Shown here: positions 14,530 to 23,321 of the stretch, one piece after another
Position numbering within the stretch: the stretch's first letter is position 1
How the letters are laid out: the number at the start of each line of letters is the position of its first letter
Assembly (NCBI GenBank): GCA_965225735.1
Contig: CBDDBN010000030.1
Span: forward strand, 682,001 to 746,000
Direction: 5' to 3'
Length of the DNA stretch: 64,000 bases
Source of the DNA: Denitrobaculum sp965225735
GTDB lineage: Bacteria; Pseudomonadota; Alphaproteobacteria; Kiloniellales; Kiloniellaceae
The notes under the pieces: model-generated
What the model was told of the DNA's origin: nothing
Seen by the model: only the letters and a program-made list of their open reading frames with translations
The model's database searches: none
Program-made: the position numbers and the translations under genes

Positions 14530-16399
14530 GCGCTTTACGGCCTTTCTTTGGACCGAAACGGTGGCGATCTTTCCCGGCATTCCAGAGGCCCAGCAGCGGC
14601 GCTGCAACCGCATCGTAGAGAAATTCGGCGACGGCATGGATCCCTGGCAAGCGCACAAACTTCGCAGCCCAGCGATACTTCGGAATAACAGACCAGATCG
14701 CCGCCATGGCATCGAGGCCACTTACCAGCTGCCCATGGCTATCGAAAACATAGAGCCGCCGTCGAATATCCTCATCGCTTAAGCCATAGGCTCGTAACGC
14801 GGAGCTATCGCCGCTGATACCCTGAAAGGCCAAGGCCAGTCCCTTCCGTTGCGCCTCTTTGCGATAATGCCCAATCTCCCCTTCGCAGATCGCGCAGCCA
14901 TCGTCGTAGTAAACCCAGCAGATATCCTCGTCGGCTCCTTCCCGCGGATCGCGGTCGTCATGCTTGTTAAGCAGATCGGGCAGAGCCCCCTCCAGATCGG
15001 GAAAGCGGAAAACAAAGCCCAAGCCCTCCGCCTTGTGGGGCACCACCTTTTGCCCGGCCACAAAAAGATCGGCGAGTTCACCGAGTAACCTGCGAAGAAC
15101 CACAGCCGGCAAGCGCAGAAATAGCGGCCGCTTCAGGACTTTGGCCAGACCGTGCGTGAAGGCTGCATTTGTAGCGGGCCGCGGCGCCGTCGCGTTTATC
15201 GGCCCTTCGACGTCCACCCGGTCCAACGCAAACAGAATGAGACGCACCAGATCCTGAAGATGGACCCACGACATCCACTGACGTCCGCTGCCCATAATCA
15301 TCCCGAGCCCCATGCGAACGGGTAAGGCAAGCTGCTGAAAGGCACCCCCTTTTTGACCGAAGACCAGGCCGATCCGCAAAAGGCAGGTCCGGATGCCAAG
15401 GCCAACCGCCCGACGGGCTTCGGCTTCCCATTCGACGCAAAGCCTGGACATGAAAACGTCCTGGGAAAGAGCATTTTCTCGTAAGACCTCATCATCGCGC
15501 CGACCGTAGTAGCCAATCGCGGAACCGCTAATGAGGACATCAGGCTTCTGTCTAAGCCGCTGCATCAGGGTCATGAGATTGGCCGTCATCTCAACCCGGC
15601 TGGCGATCAGTTTCTTACGGCGGCTTTTCGTCCAAAGCCCGCCAAGAAGAGGTTCCCCCGCAAGGTTGATCACGGCATCGACGCGTCGGTCGTCTTCGAC
15701 TTCACTTAGGCCTCCGATGACCTCTACATGGGGTCCGAAAAGATAGAAGGCCTTCGCGGGGTTGCGGGCCAGAACGATCGGCTTGTCGCCCCGCTCAATC
15801 AGTGCCCGCACCAGCGCCCGGCCCACAAATCCCGTGCCGCCGGTCACCAGCACCTGCAGTGGCGCCTGCTTGTATCCAGGCAGGACCGGATGGCGTTTCC
15901 ATTCGGGCAGGCCCAGCCGCACCACCACCCAAAGATCATAGAATGCCCAAGCCAGCACACCCGCGCCATAGGCCGTCATGATCCAGGAGAGAACGCCGTA
16001 GTTCACCGGCAAAAACCCAGTGTCCGCCCGTAGCCACTGAAAAACAGTCGGCAGAAAGAACGCCAGGATCGCGCCGAAATTGATGGCCAAGATTGTGTGA
16101 ACGATCCTCTCCAGCTTGGGGAGCTTTCGCGTCTGGTCCTCGATCACAAAATCCCAAAGCGTTACAAAAACTTCGATTGCCATAATGAATAGCAACAGCA
16201 AAGCCCAAGCGCCGTTCCAACTGTACCAGGCAATGCCGAGGAATATGACGGCATAGAGAAACTCACGGATCGTGTGCAAGACCAGTTCCTGCCGAGCCTC
16301 TGGCCGCGAAGAGAGCTTTTGCGTGATCTCATGATGCCAGAGATTGTCGAAGGCCCCAATCAGGCCCTGCACCGCCATCAGTATGAGCGCGGTTTGCAT
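14522..16399 (-). CDS. Membrane / TIGR01777 epimerase / DCC1-like thiol protein fusion
   Basis: A 625-residue protein with three modules. Residues 1-165 hold about four or five membrane helices. Residues 180-475 are an NAD(P)-binding TIGR01777-type epimerase: VLVTGGTGFVGRALVRALIE, the NLAGEPL loop and SGSAIGYYG. Residues 495-610 are a DCC1/DUF393 domain starting VYYDDGCAICEGEIGHYRK with the CxxC pair. ATG 16399 has an excellent GGAGGG Shine-Dalgarno and lies one base after the preceding gene; a TTG six codons earlier is less likely. The three parts occur separately or in pairs in other bacteria. Likely a membrane-linked redox or lipid-modifying enzyme; substrate unknown. Confidence 0.82.
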   Translation of the reverse strand: MQTALILMAVQGLIGAFDNLWHHEITQKLSSRPEARQELVLHTIREFLYAVIFLGIAWYSWNGAWALLLLFIMAIEVFVTLWDFVIEDQTRKLPKLERIVHTILAINFGAILAFFLPTVFQWLRADTGFLPVNYGVLSWIMTAYGAGVLAWAFYDLWVVVRLGLPEWKRHPVLPGYKQAPLQVLVTGGTGFVGRALVRALIERGDKPIVLARNPAKAFYLFGPHVEVIGGLSEVEDDRRVDAVINLAGEPLLGGLWTKSRRKKLIASRVEMTANLMTLMQRLRQKPDVLISGSAIGYYGRRDDEVLRENALSQDVFMSRLCVEWEAEARRAVGLGIRTCLLRIGLVFGQKGGAFQQLALPVRMGLGMIMGSGRQWMSWVHLQDLVRLILFALDRVDVEGPINATAPRPATNAAFTHGLAKVLKRPLFLRLPAVVLRRLLGELADLFVAGQKVVPHKAEGLGFVFRFPDLEGALPDLLNKHDDRDPREGADEDICWVYYDDGCAICEGEIGHYRKEAQRKGLALAFQGISGDSSALRAYGLSDEDIRRRLYVFDSHGQLVSGLDAMAAIWSVIPKYRWAAKFVRLPGIHAVAEFLYDAVAAPLLGLWNAGKDRHRFGPKKGRKAHG

Positions 16400-16400
16400 T

Positions 16401-17168
16401 TCAACCCTCCTCTTCAATGAAACTGCCGTCCTGGTAGAAGTTCTCGCCCAAGAGCGGATGTTCGATGGTCATCTCGAAGCGAAAACGGCCCTCACCGAGA
16501 TCGCTGTGGGTGACATGCGCCACGCCCGGCGTCAGCCATGACGGAAGACGCAACCGGATCCGCCCCCAGCGCCAAAAGTAATGCTGGCTCAGAAAGTGCA
16601 GCGCCTGGTCTTGCTCGTAGACCTTTAGCCGCATGCCAAAACCGCCGCCGACACACTCCAATAGGGCTTTTCCCCGCTCAATGACCTTGGTGGAGGTAAC
16701 GGTGACCGGCGCCTTACCCGCAAAGAAGTAGCGCCGATCCCAGGCTACGCCGCCCATCGCGTAGTCTTCGTGAACCCGGACCGAAATCGGCACGTCTTCA
16801 CCTTCATAGGGCGCCAGCGGGGTTCCGATCAGTCGGCATAGCTGCGCCAGAAGGAAGCCCGCAAAGGAGCAACGCACGGTCGCCATAGTGCCGCAGTAGT
16901 AGGTGTCCTTTGCTATGGCGGAGGTTCCGAACCGTGCCCGGATCATAGGCGTCAGACGCCGCCAGCCGGCAGCGCCGACCAACGCCTCAAAGCCGTTGCG
17001 CGCAATATCATCGGAGATTTCGTCGCAGCACTTCGCTTCGGCACCGACCCGCGGCAGCTCGGTGACAGGCTTGAAGTGGCGGGGAACGGCAATTCCGGCA
17101 GTTAAACTGCCTCCTGCAACTGCCGGAACACCTTTTGTTCCCCGCCCTGCATGGCTACTTGCCATCAT
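16401..17168 (-). CDS. DUF4166 protein (first gene of the operon)
   Basis: A 255-residue protein. The core starts with GFEALVGAAGWRRLTPMIRARFG and ends with LGEGRFRFEMTIEHPLLGE followed by NFYQDGSF, the hallmark of DUF4166. It has about 50 extra N-terminal residues. ATG 17168 is preceded by GCGAGAGAG; the further upstream ATG 17195 has no ribosome site and would sit inside the operator. It is the first gene of a three-gene unit with the epimerase fusion and the second DUF4166 gene, directly downstream of the regulator gene. Confidence 0.78.
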   Translation of the reverse strand: MMASSHAGRGTKGVPAVAGGSLTAGIAVPRHFKPVTELPRVGAEAKCCDEISDDIARNGFEALVGAAGWRRLTPMIRARFGTSAIAKDTYYCGTMATVRCSFAGFLLAQLCRLIGTPLAPYEGEDVPISVRVHEDYAMGGVAWDRRYFFAGKAPVTVTSTKVIERGKALLECVGGGFGMRLKVYEQDQALHFLSQHYFWRWGRIRLRLPSWLTPGVAHVTHSDLGEGRFRFEMTIEHPLLGENFYQDGSFIEEEG

Positions 17169-17196
17169 GCTCTCTCGCCTTCTTTTGTCCTTCATG

Positions 17197-17228
17197 TCAG
17201 TTATTTCTGTAGAAAGAGAAATAACTGA
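17197..17228. promoter_or_regulatory. 12-bp inverted repeat (operator) before the DUF4166 operon
   Basis: TCAGTTATTTCT, 8-bp spacer, AGAAATAACTGA: a perfect 12-bp inverted repeat in the short gap between the regulator stop and the DUF4166 start. Its core TTTCT-N8-AGAAA occurs again, with the same spacing, upstream of the regulator gene at 17778-17795. A T-run beyond it on the plus strand could make it terminator-like, but both neighbours run on the minus strand. Confidence 0.65.
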
Positions 17229-17238
17229 GCAAATTTTT

Positions 17239-17766
17239 TTACTTCTTTGTCACGAACTTCGCGACCTTCCGGCCCATCTTCATGAGCTTGATGAGGACCG
17301 GCTTCGGCAATCTATGCATCTGCTCGTACCAAGTCGAAAGCGTCTCCATAAACTCAAGAACCGAATTGATCCTTTGTTTCACGTCATCTGGCGTTTCCCG
17401 GTCCTCCTGCGCTTCTTCGCTGCATTGCCGGAGCATAGTCAGGGTCGGGTCGATCTCTCGCGCCTTTCGACCCTCGGTTATTGTGATCAGCATCTCCCAG
17501 AGATCGTCCTTGACGAAGAAATGGTCCCGCCTGTCACCCATAACGTGGGTCCTATGGGCCAGGTTCCAGGTCAGCAGCTCCTTCAGGCTGTTGCTGACAT
17601 TGGAACGCGCCATGTTCAAGGTGTCCGCTATTTCCTCCGCGGACAGCGGTTTGCCGTGGAGATACAACAAGGCATGCACCTGTGAAACAGAACGATTGAC
17701 ACCCCAGCGGGTGCCCATCTCGCCCCAGTGCAGGACGTACTTCTCCATGACAGGTGTAAGTTTCAT
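17239..17766 (-). CDS. GbsR/MarR-type transcriptional regulator
   Basis: A 175-residue winged-helix protein. VSQVHALLYLHGKPLSAEEI, followed by TLNMARSNVSNSLKELLTW, is the DNA-binding helix-turn-helix of the GbsR/MarR group. The C-terminal helices should form the dimer. ATG 17766 is chosen because the protein then starts MKLTPVMEKYVLHWGEMG like its family; the frame is open to 17964 without features. It precedes the DUF4166/epimerase operon on the same strand. Matching inverted repeats before it and before the operon point to autoregulated repression of both. Confidence 0.85.
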   Translation of the reverse strand: MKLTPVMEKYVLHWGEMGTRWGVNRSVSQVHALLYLHGKPLSAEEIADTLNMARSNVSNSLKELLTWNLAHRTHVMGDRRDHFFVKDDLWEMLITITEGRKAREIDPTLTMLRQCSEEAQEDRETPDDVKQRINSVLEFMETLSTWYEQMHRLPKPVLIKLMKMGRKVAKFVTKK

Positions 17767-17777
17767 TGTTTCTGTTG

Positions 17778-17795
17778 TTTCTCTTAAGACAGAAA
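17778..17795. promoter_or_regulatory. Second copy of the TTTCT-N8-AGAAA operator
   Basis: TTTCT-CTTAAGAC-AGAAA, 11 bp upstream of the regulator ATG. The right half continues as AGAAATTAC, close to AGAAATAAC of the copy at 17217. A further half-site TTTCTGTTG lies between it and the ATG. Confidence 0.55.
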
Positions 17796-18005
17796 TTACG
17801 GAATAACCGAACCATACAGATGAAACCGGTACCGAGTCAAGTTCTGTCGCTTTTTGCGCGAAGGACATAATTACACTGCTCAGCACACCCGTCGCTGACG
17901 AATAACTGCGTCCCGATAGCTTGAGAGTTGTCCCTGGTCGCTCAATTGGCGAAACTGGTAACATTCACTGGCCGTTGAGGCCGCAACACGAAGCGCGAAC
18001 CCCAG

Positions 18006-18884
18006 ATGCCGATCCTCTCGATCCAATCTCACGTCTGTTACGGCCACGTCGGAAACTCAGCGGCCGTCTTCCCGCTGCAGCGGCTCGGCTACGATGTCTG
18101 GCCCGTCCACGGCCTTCAGTTCTCCAATCATCCTGGGTACGGCGACTGGGCCGGTGAAGTCTTTGCAGCGGGAAAAGTGATCGAATTGCTCGAGGCAATC
18201 GAGCGGCAGGGCGCTTTCAAGAGTTGCGAAGCCGTTCTTTCCGGCTATCTCGGAACCGCCGCGCACGGCCGGGCGATCCTGGAAGCGGTCGCCGCCGTCC
18301 GGATCGTCAATCCGGACACAGTTTTTCTATGCGATCCGGTGATGGGCGATCAAGAGTCAGGCCTGTACGTCGAACCGAATATCCCTGACTTCATGCGGGA
18401 GGAAGCACTCAACTCTGCCGATATCATCACACCCAACCTCTTTGAACTCGGATTGCTTGTCGGTCAGGAGCTCCGAGATACAGAAAGCGCCCGCAACGCC
18501 GCGCGAGATCTAATCGATGACCCGGACAACAGGCTGAAGGCGGTGGTCGTGAGTTCCGTGCCTACTTCAAAGGACCAAAAGGCGGAAAAGATTGGAATCC
18601 TTGCGGTCACCGAAAGAGACGCGCGCCTCGCGCTGACGCCCAGGTTAGGCTTCGAAACACCGGTAAAAGGCAGCGGCGATTGCTTCTCGGCCTTGTTTCT
18701 GGCCGCCTATCTGCACAATGCAAATGACATCGGCCAGGCGCTGCAGGAGGCTGCTGCCGCGCTTTACGCAATCATTGCAGAGACGCATCGGCGTGGGGCC
18801 GTTGAGCTCTGCCTCGTCGAAGCACAGGCGCAAATCGTGCACCCGCCATTGGAGCAGGTGGAGTTGATCGCCTTACCGGATTGA
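18006..18884 (+). CDS. pdxY: Pyridoxal kinase
   Basis: A 292-residue ribokinase-fold enzyme that phosphorylates pyridoxal to PLP in the salvage pathway. MPILSIQSHVCYGHVGNSAA is the family start, LQFSNHPGYGDW the substrate lid, and CDPVMGD the Mg/ATP site with TPNLFELGLL. The anionic-hole motif is GSGDCFSALFLAAYL, containing the catalytic Asp. Length matches PdxY rather than ThiD. It is followed 57 bp later by the deaminase gene on the same strand. Confidence 0.93.
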   Translation: MPILSIQSHVCYGHVGNSAAVFPLQRLGYDVWPVHGLQFSNHPGYGDWAGEVFAAGKVIELLEAIERQGAFKSCEAVLSGYLGTAAHGRAILEAVAAVRIVNPDTVFLCDPVMGDQESGLYVEPNIPDFMREEALNSADIITPNLFELGLLVGQELRDTESARNAARDLIDDPDNRLKAVVVSSVPTSKDQKAEKIGILAVTERDARLALTPRLGFETPVKGSGDCFSALFLAAYLHNANDIGQALQEAAAALYAIIAETHRRGAVELCLVEAQAQIVHPPLEQVELIALPD

Positions 18885-18941
18885 CGCGACGCAGGACTTG
18901 GCACAAAACACCTAGCGGCGGTACAAAAAGAAAGAAAGAAT

Positions 18942-19955
18942 ATGACCGAACTGCACGACTTTATCGACGGCCTGCCGAAAGCCGAACTCCATCTGCATAT
19001 CGAGGGTACGCTGGAGCCCGATATGATGTTCGCGCTGGCACAACGAAATGGCATCGGACTGCCCTATGCGTCTGTCGACGATCTCCGTGCCGCCTATCGC
19101 TTCAAAAATCTGCAGGAGTTTCTGGACCTCTATTATCAGGGCGCACAGGTCCTGATCACCGAACAGGATTTCTACGACCTGACTGCGGCCTATTTGAAGC
19201 GCGCTCATCAAGATAAGGTGCTGCACGCAGAAATTTTCTTCGACCCTCAGACCCATACGGACCGAGGCATCGCTTTCGAAATCGTCATCAACGGCATTGC
19301 GCGCGCCATGGAGGACGCGGAGCGAGATCTGGGCATAACGTCCGAGCTGATCCTCTGCTTCCTGCGCCACCTGAGCGAAGAGGCGGCACTGGAGACCTTC
19401 GCAGCCGCACTGCCGCACCGCGAGAAGATCATTGGTTTCGGATTGGATTCTTCCGAGAAAGGCCATCCGCCGGCTAAGTTCCAGCAGGTTTTCAAGTTGG
19501 CCAAGGACGAGGGCTTCCGGCTGGTCGCGCATGCCGGCGAGGAAGGTCCGCCGGACTATGTCTCCGGCGCATTGGATCTCCTGCAGGTCGACCGGATCGA
19601 CCATGGCAACCGTGCGCTGGAGGACCAGGCTTTGGTTGAACGTTTGGCCCACGAAGCCATGCCGCTCACGGTCTGTCCGCTTTCCAACCTCAGTCTGGCC
19701 GTGGTCAAAGACCTCGCGGATCACCCGCTGCGCCGCATGCTCGATGCTGGTTTAAAGGCAACCCTTAACTCTGACGATCCGGCCTATTTTGGCGGCTATG
19801 TGAACCAGAATTACAAGGCGGTGCAAACGGCTTTGGACCTGTCGAAAGAGGACTTGGCTCTGCTTGCGCGGAATTCCTTTGAAGCCACTTTTCTTCCTGA
19901 AAACCGCAGAGCGGACCTTCTGAAGCAGCTCGACGCCTATCTTTCACAGAACTAG
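18942..19955 (+). CDS. Adenine deaminase (adenosine-deaminase family)
   Basis: A 337-residue metal-dependent amidohydrolase. Zinc ligands are in LHLHIEGTLEP, VAHAGEEG and SDDPAYFGGYV; the catalytic Glu is in HAGEEGP and the His in RIDHGNRAL. The combination SDDPAYFGGYV and FFDPQTHTDRG is typical of the fungal-type/bacterial adenine deaminases in this family (adenine to hypoxanthine) rather than of true adenosine deaminase, so purine-base salvage is the better guess. Its stop overlaps that of the convergent TPR gene by four bases. Confidence 0.85.
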   Translation: MTELHDFIDGLPKAELHLHIEGTLEPDMMFALAQRNGIGLPYASVDDLRAAYRFKNLQEFLDLYYQGAQVLITEQDFYDLTAAYLKRAHQDKVLHAEIFFDPQTHTDRGIAFEIVINGIARAMEDAERDLGITSELILCFLRHLSEEAALETFAAALPHREKIIGFGLDSSEKGHPPAKFQQVFKLAKDEGFRLVAHAGEEGPPDYVSGALDLLQVDRIDHGNRALEDQALVERLAHEAMPLTVCPLSNLSLAVVKDLADHPLRRMLDAGLKATLNSDDPAYFGGYVNQNYKAVQTALDLSKEDLALLARNSFEATFLPENRRADLLKQLDAYLSQN

Positions 19956-21367
19956 CTGCCGGGCGGCCAGTTACCGGCACGCTTGTCGACAACTGCCGCC
20001 TCCAGATCTGCGCGAACCCGATTGAACTCAGGATCCCAGTCCCCAGCCGTCCTTTGCCGGTAGAGCTTCATCGAGGGATACCAGGGGGTGGTTTCGCCGT
20101 CGCCCCGGTAGAGCCAGTAGGTCGCCTTGTTCAGAAGGTTCCAGATAGGGCGTCCCAGAGACCCGGCCAGATGCGCCACTGAGCTATCGGTCATAATCAC
20201 GAGATCCAGCGCCTCAATGACGGCAGCCGTTTCTGCGAAACTATCAAGTTGTTCTCCGATAGCCGTAATCACCCCGCTAGCGCCGGCGGTTTCCAGATCC
20301 TCAGAACGGGGGCCCTTCTGCAGACTATAGAGGTCCACGCCTGGCACTTCAGCGAAGGGAAGAAAGCGCTCCACGCCGACCGCGCGCTTGCGGTTGCCCT
20401 TAAAGGTGACGCTGCCCGACCAGACGATCCCAACCTTAAAGCGCGCATCGTTGCGTAAAAGGATCTTCGCTTTTTGACGCGCATAGTCAGGAATATGCAG
20501 GCCAGCCAGCGCCGGCAAATTCTCGTCGGTAACGCCAAAGATTCCGGGCAACGACATGATCGGCACTTCGAGGTCGTAGTCGCCTGCCGCTTCGCCGGGT
20601 TCGACCATCCGGTCAATGCCATCGATCTCCGAAAAGAGATCCTGTAATGGCGTCTTACATTCCAGGATCACCTGACCCGCATCCGGACCATGACCGGCGC
20701 GCGCCTTCACCAACGGAATAAAGCGGCTGGTCAAGATTGAATCGCCGAATCCCTGCTCGGCAAAGATCAGGAGCTTCTTGCCCTCGAAGCTCTCACCCTT
20801 CCAACGCGGCACCTCAACAGGTCGTTGTGGCAGATCGCCGGTCTTCCAGCGCGTCTCATAAGCTTCCCAGCCCTCGCGGAACCGACCCAGATGCAACAAA
20901 GCAATGGCCCGGTCCCACTGCGGGTGCGCTGCTTCTGGGTCTAGCGCAATAGCGGCTTCCAGTTCGACTATGGAACGCTCGTAAAGCGCTGCCTCTCGCA
21001 GGGCAATGCCGTAGTTGTAGCGAATATTGAAATCATCTGGCTGTGCTGCGGCTGCCGTCTGATGCGCTTCCAGAGCTTCATCAAGGCGGTCCATATCTTT
21101 AAGCGCATTGCCCAGGTTCCCCGTGATACCGGGATCGCCTGGCGCAATTTCAAGTGCCCGTTTATAGGCAATCACCGCCGCGGCGAAATCGCCCTTGGTG
21201 CGTAGGGCAACACCCAGGTTGCCCCAGACACCGGCATGCCCGGGCGCCATCTGGAGAATCTTGCGGTAAGCGACGATAGCAAGATCGATTTTCCCCTGCC
21301 GGTGCAGGGCTGCCGCCCGTTGAAACAACTGATCGGGCGTAACCTCTTGCGCGCTATCGCTCGCCAT
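19952..21367 (-). CDS. TPR-repeat protein with GT9/GT41-like glycosyltransferase domain
   Basis: A 471-residue protein. Residues 10-170 form about four or five TPR units (AAALHRQGKIDLAIVAYRKI, LGVALRTKGDFAAAVIAYKR and so on). Residues 190-460 look like a glycosyltransferase with the motif MTDSSVAHLAGSLGRPIWNL. This architecture is common in alphaproteobacteria and is often tied to flagellin or surface-protein glycosylation, but no target gene is nearby. ATG 21367 is the start. Confidence 0.8.
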   Translation of the reverse strand: MASDSAQEVTPDQLFQRAAALHRQGKIDLAIVAYRKILQMAPGHAGVWGNLGVALRTKGDFAAAVIAYKRALEIAPGDPGITGNLGNALKDMDRLDEALEAHQTAAAAQPDDFNIRYNYGIALREAALYERSIVELEAAIALDPEAAHPQWDRAIALLHLGRFREGWEAYETRWKTGDLPQRPVEVPRWKGESFEGKKLLIFAEQGFGDSILTSRFIPLVKARAGHGPDAGQVILECKTPLQDLFSEIDGIDRMVEPGEAAGDYDLEVPIMSLPGIFGVTDENLPALAGLHIPDYARQKAKILLRNDARFKVGIVWSGSVTFKGNRKRAVGVERFLPFAEVPGVDLYSLQKGPRSEDLETAGASGVITAIGEQLDSFAETAAVIEALDLVIMTDSSVAHLAGSLGRPIWNLLNKATYWLYRGDGETTPWYPSMKLYRQRTAGDWDPEFNRVRADLEAAVVDKRAGNWPPGS

Positions 21368-21392
21368 CTGGACTTTCTTCCTGGAACAACTA

Positions 21393-21434
21393 AACCGGCG
21401 GCTGCCAATCTACGGCATCGGGCTGCCGCCGGTT
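21393..21434 (-). terminator. Terminator hairpin downstream of asd
   Basis: AACCGGCGGC/GCCGCCGGTT, a perfect 10-bp stem with a 22-base interior, starting 20 bp after the asd stop on the minus strand and followed by TTTAGTT. Confidence 0.6.
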
Positions 21435-21453
21435 TTCTCGTGGGACGAAGACC

Positions 21454-22470
21454 TTAACTCAAGTGCTCCTTCACCAGAAGCTCGGCAATCTGAACTGTAT
21501 TCAGGGCCGCACCTTTTCGCAGATTGTCGGAGACCACCCACATGGAAAGGCCGTTTTCAACCGTCGGGTCGGTTCGGATCCTGCTGACGAAGGTCGCATC
21601 CTCACCGGCACACTCGGCCGGGCTGACATAGCCCTCATCCTGGCGGTGGTCGATCACCGAAATCCCCTCCTGCTCGCGCAGAGCGGCACGGGCTTCTTCG
21701 ACCGTGATGGGGTTCTCGAACTCCATAGTCACCGCCTCGCTGTGGCCGATGAAGACAGGGATACGCACACAGGTAGCGGTCAGCTTGATGGCCGGATCGA
21801 GAATCTTCTTTGTCTCGACCATCATCTTCCACTCTTCCTTCGTGTAACCGTCCTCCATGAACTTGTCGATGTGCGGGATAGCGTTGAAGGCGATCTGCTT
21901 GGTGAACTGCTCGCGCTTGATCGGGTCGTTCACGAAGATCGCCCGGGTCTGGTTGAAGAGCTCGTCCATGCCGTCCTTGCCGGCGCCACTGACGGCTTGG
22001 TAGGTCGAAACCACCACGCGCTTGATCTTCGCCAGCTCGTGCAAGGGCTTGAGCGCTACCGTAAGCTGGATGGTCGAGCAGTTGGGGTTGGCGATGATGT
22101 TGCGCTTCGTGTAGCCAGCCAGTGCTTCCGGATTGACCTCCGGCACGATCAGCGGCACGTCCGGATCCATGCGGAAGTGCGAGGTGTTGTCGATAACAAC
22201 GGCCCCGGCCTGCGCCGCTTTCGGCGAGTACTCGGCAGAGACCGACGCGCCCGGCGACGAGAGAACGATATCGACACCCGCGAAATCGAAAGTGGCCAGG
22301 TTCTGCACTTTCAGGACATCGTCCTCGCCGAAGGAGACCTCGGTCCCCGCCGAACGCTCGGATGCCAGCGCAATGATATCGGACGCAGGAAACTTACGTT
22401 CCCAAAGCGTCGTTAGAATTTCCCGGCCAACAGCGCCCGTAGCACCGACAACCGCAACCTTATGTCCCAT
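21454..22470 (-). CDS. asd: Aspartate-semialdehyde dehydrogenase
   Basis: A 338-residue Asd that reduces aspartyl phosphate to aspartate semialdehyde, feeding lysine/DAP, threonine and methionine synthesis. The NADP motif GATGAVGREI is at residues 9-18, the catalytic Cys in NPNCSTIQL, and the substrate Arg/His region in RIPVFIGHSEAVTMEF. In many alphaproteobacteria asd follows leuB directly; here DUF962 and a small exported protein gene lie between. Confidence 0.96.
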   Translation of the reverse strand: MGHKVAVVGATGAVGREILTTLWERKFPASDIIALASERSAGTEVSFGEDDVLKVQNLATFDFAGVDIVLSSPGASVSAEYSPKAAQAGAVVIDNTSHFRMDPDVPLIVPEVNPEALAGYTKRNIIANPNCSTIQLTVALKPLHELAKIKRVVVSTYQAVSGAGKDGMDELFNQTRAIFVNDPIKREQFTKQIAFNAIPHIDKFMEDGYTKEEWKMMVETKKILDPAIKLTATCVRIPVFIGHSEAVTMEFENPITVEEARAALREQEGISVIDHRQDEGYVSPAECAGEDATFVSRIRTDPTVENGLSMWVVSDNLRKGAALNTVQIAELLVKEHLS

Positions 22471-22602
22471 GATGATTGCCTATCAACTTGATCAATCTCG
22501 ATTTCCGGCGTTGAATTAAGCGGGATCGAGCAAATATGCAAGGTAACCGGTGAGCGAAACCCTGCGAGAGGGCAAGAAACTCGCCGGAAAGTGAAGAAGA
22601 CC

Positions 22603-22932
22603 ATGGCTGAACGCAGTCCCGACTATCAGGCTTTCTGGCCGCGCTATCTGGCCGAACACAGCAAACCCGGCACCCAGGTGCTCCATGCCATCGGCACGGG
22701 TCTGGGTCTGATTTTGCTGGCCGTTGCGATCATCACCACCAACTGGTGGCTTCTGCCGCTGGCCCTGGTCGCGGGCTATGCCTTCGCCTGGGTTGCTCAT
22801 GCCACGGTCGAGCGGAACACGCCCACGACCTTCACCCATCCCTGGTGGTCGTTTATCAGCGATTTCCGCATGTTCGCGCTGTTTTTGACAGGCCGACTGG
22901 CCCGCGAACGCGCACGCTACGGTCTTAACTAG
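22603..22932 (+). CDS. DUF962 / Mpo1-like membrane protein
   Basis: A 109-residue protein with two close membrane helices (about 30-48 and 50-68), the typical YLAEHSKPGTQVLHAIGTG start and an HPWWSFISDFRMF end. The family includes Mpo1, a 2-hydroxy fatty-acid dioxygenase, but many bacterial members are uncharacterised. The ATG at 22603 is taken; a GTG four codons upstream is possible. Confidence 0.82.
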   Translation: MAERSPDYQAFWPRYLAEHSKPGTQVLHAIGTGLGLILLAVAIITTNWWLLPLALVAGYAFAWVAHATVERNTPTTFTHPWWSFISDFRMFALFLTGRLARERARYGLN

Positions 22933-22993
22933 ATCATTTTCGAAAATCCTCATTCCGTTTCGGTCCGCTTATGCATCTGTGGCGTAACGGGCC

Positions 22994-23020
22994 AAAAAAA
23001 GAGCCGCCTCATGGGCGGCC
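22994..23020 (-). terminator. Rho-independent terminator of the small exported protein gene
   Basis: On the minus strand a GCCGCC/GGCGGC stem with a CATGA loop is followed by TCTTTTTTT. It lies 28 bp after the stop at 23048. Confidence 0.75.
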
Positions 23021-23047
23021 CGTTACCAATACCCTGAAGCGCAGTGG

Positions 23048-23251
23048 TCAGTTCGTCGAAGTCTCCGGTTTCAGAGTCATCGGCGCTGAGCCAGTTGTGC
23101 TGGTGGTAGTGGTCGGAATCAAAGTCTGCGCGGTCTGCGTTGCTTCGCTCTGCGCGGTGGTCATTCCGCTGCAGGCGTAGACCGCTGCAGGTGCTGCCAG
23201 GAACGCGACCAGAGCAAAAGCGGCCGCAAAAACTGCAACTTCCTTTTTCAT
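23048..23251 (-). CDS. Small exported Thr-rich protein
   Basis: A 67-residue protein with a strong AGGAGA Shine-Dalgarno and a clear signal peptide (MKKEVAVFAAAFALVAFLAA, cleavage near VYA-CSG). The mature part of about 40 residues is Thr/Ser-rich (TTTTSTTGSAPMTL). The Cys after the cleavage region could be lipidated, but the lipobox is poor. It has its own terminator, so it is likely a real gene. Function unknown. Confidence 0.65.
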   Translation of the reverse strand: MKKEVAVFAAAFALVAFLAAPAAVYACSGMTTAQSEATQTAQTLIPTTTTSTTGSAPMTLKPETSTN

Positions 23252-23321
23252 CTCTCAGTCTCCTTTTGGCTTCGCAACTGCAACAAGACTACGCGTGATC
23301 GCCATTGACGTCAAACGGCCT

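Noticed and set aside
17197..17240. Hairpin plus T-run as a plus-strand Rho-independent terminator
   Set aside because: Both flanking genes are on the minus strand and no plus-strand gene ends here; the same dyad upstream of the regulator favours an operator.
21463..22416. 317-residue plus-strand open frame
   Set aside because: Antisense of asd; no domain or start signal.
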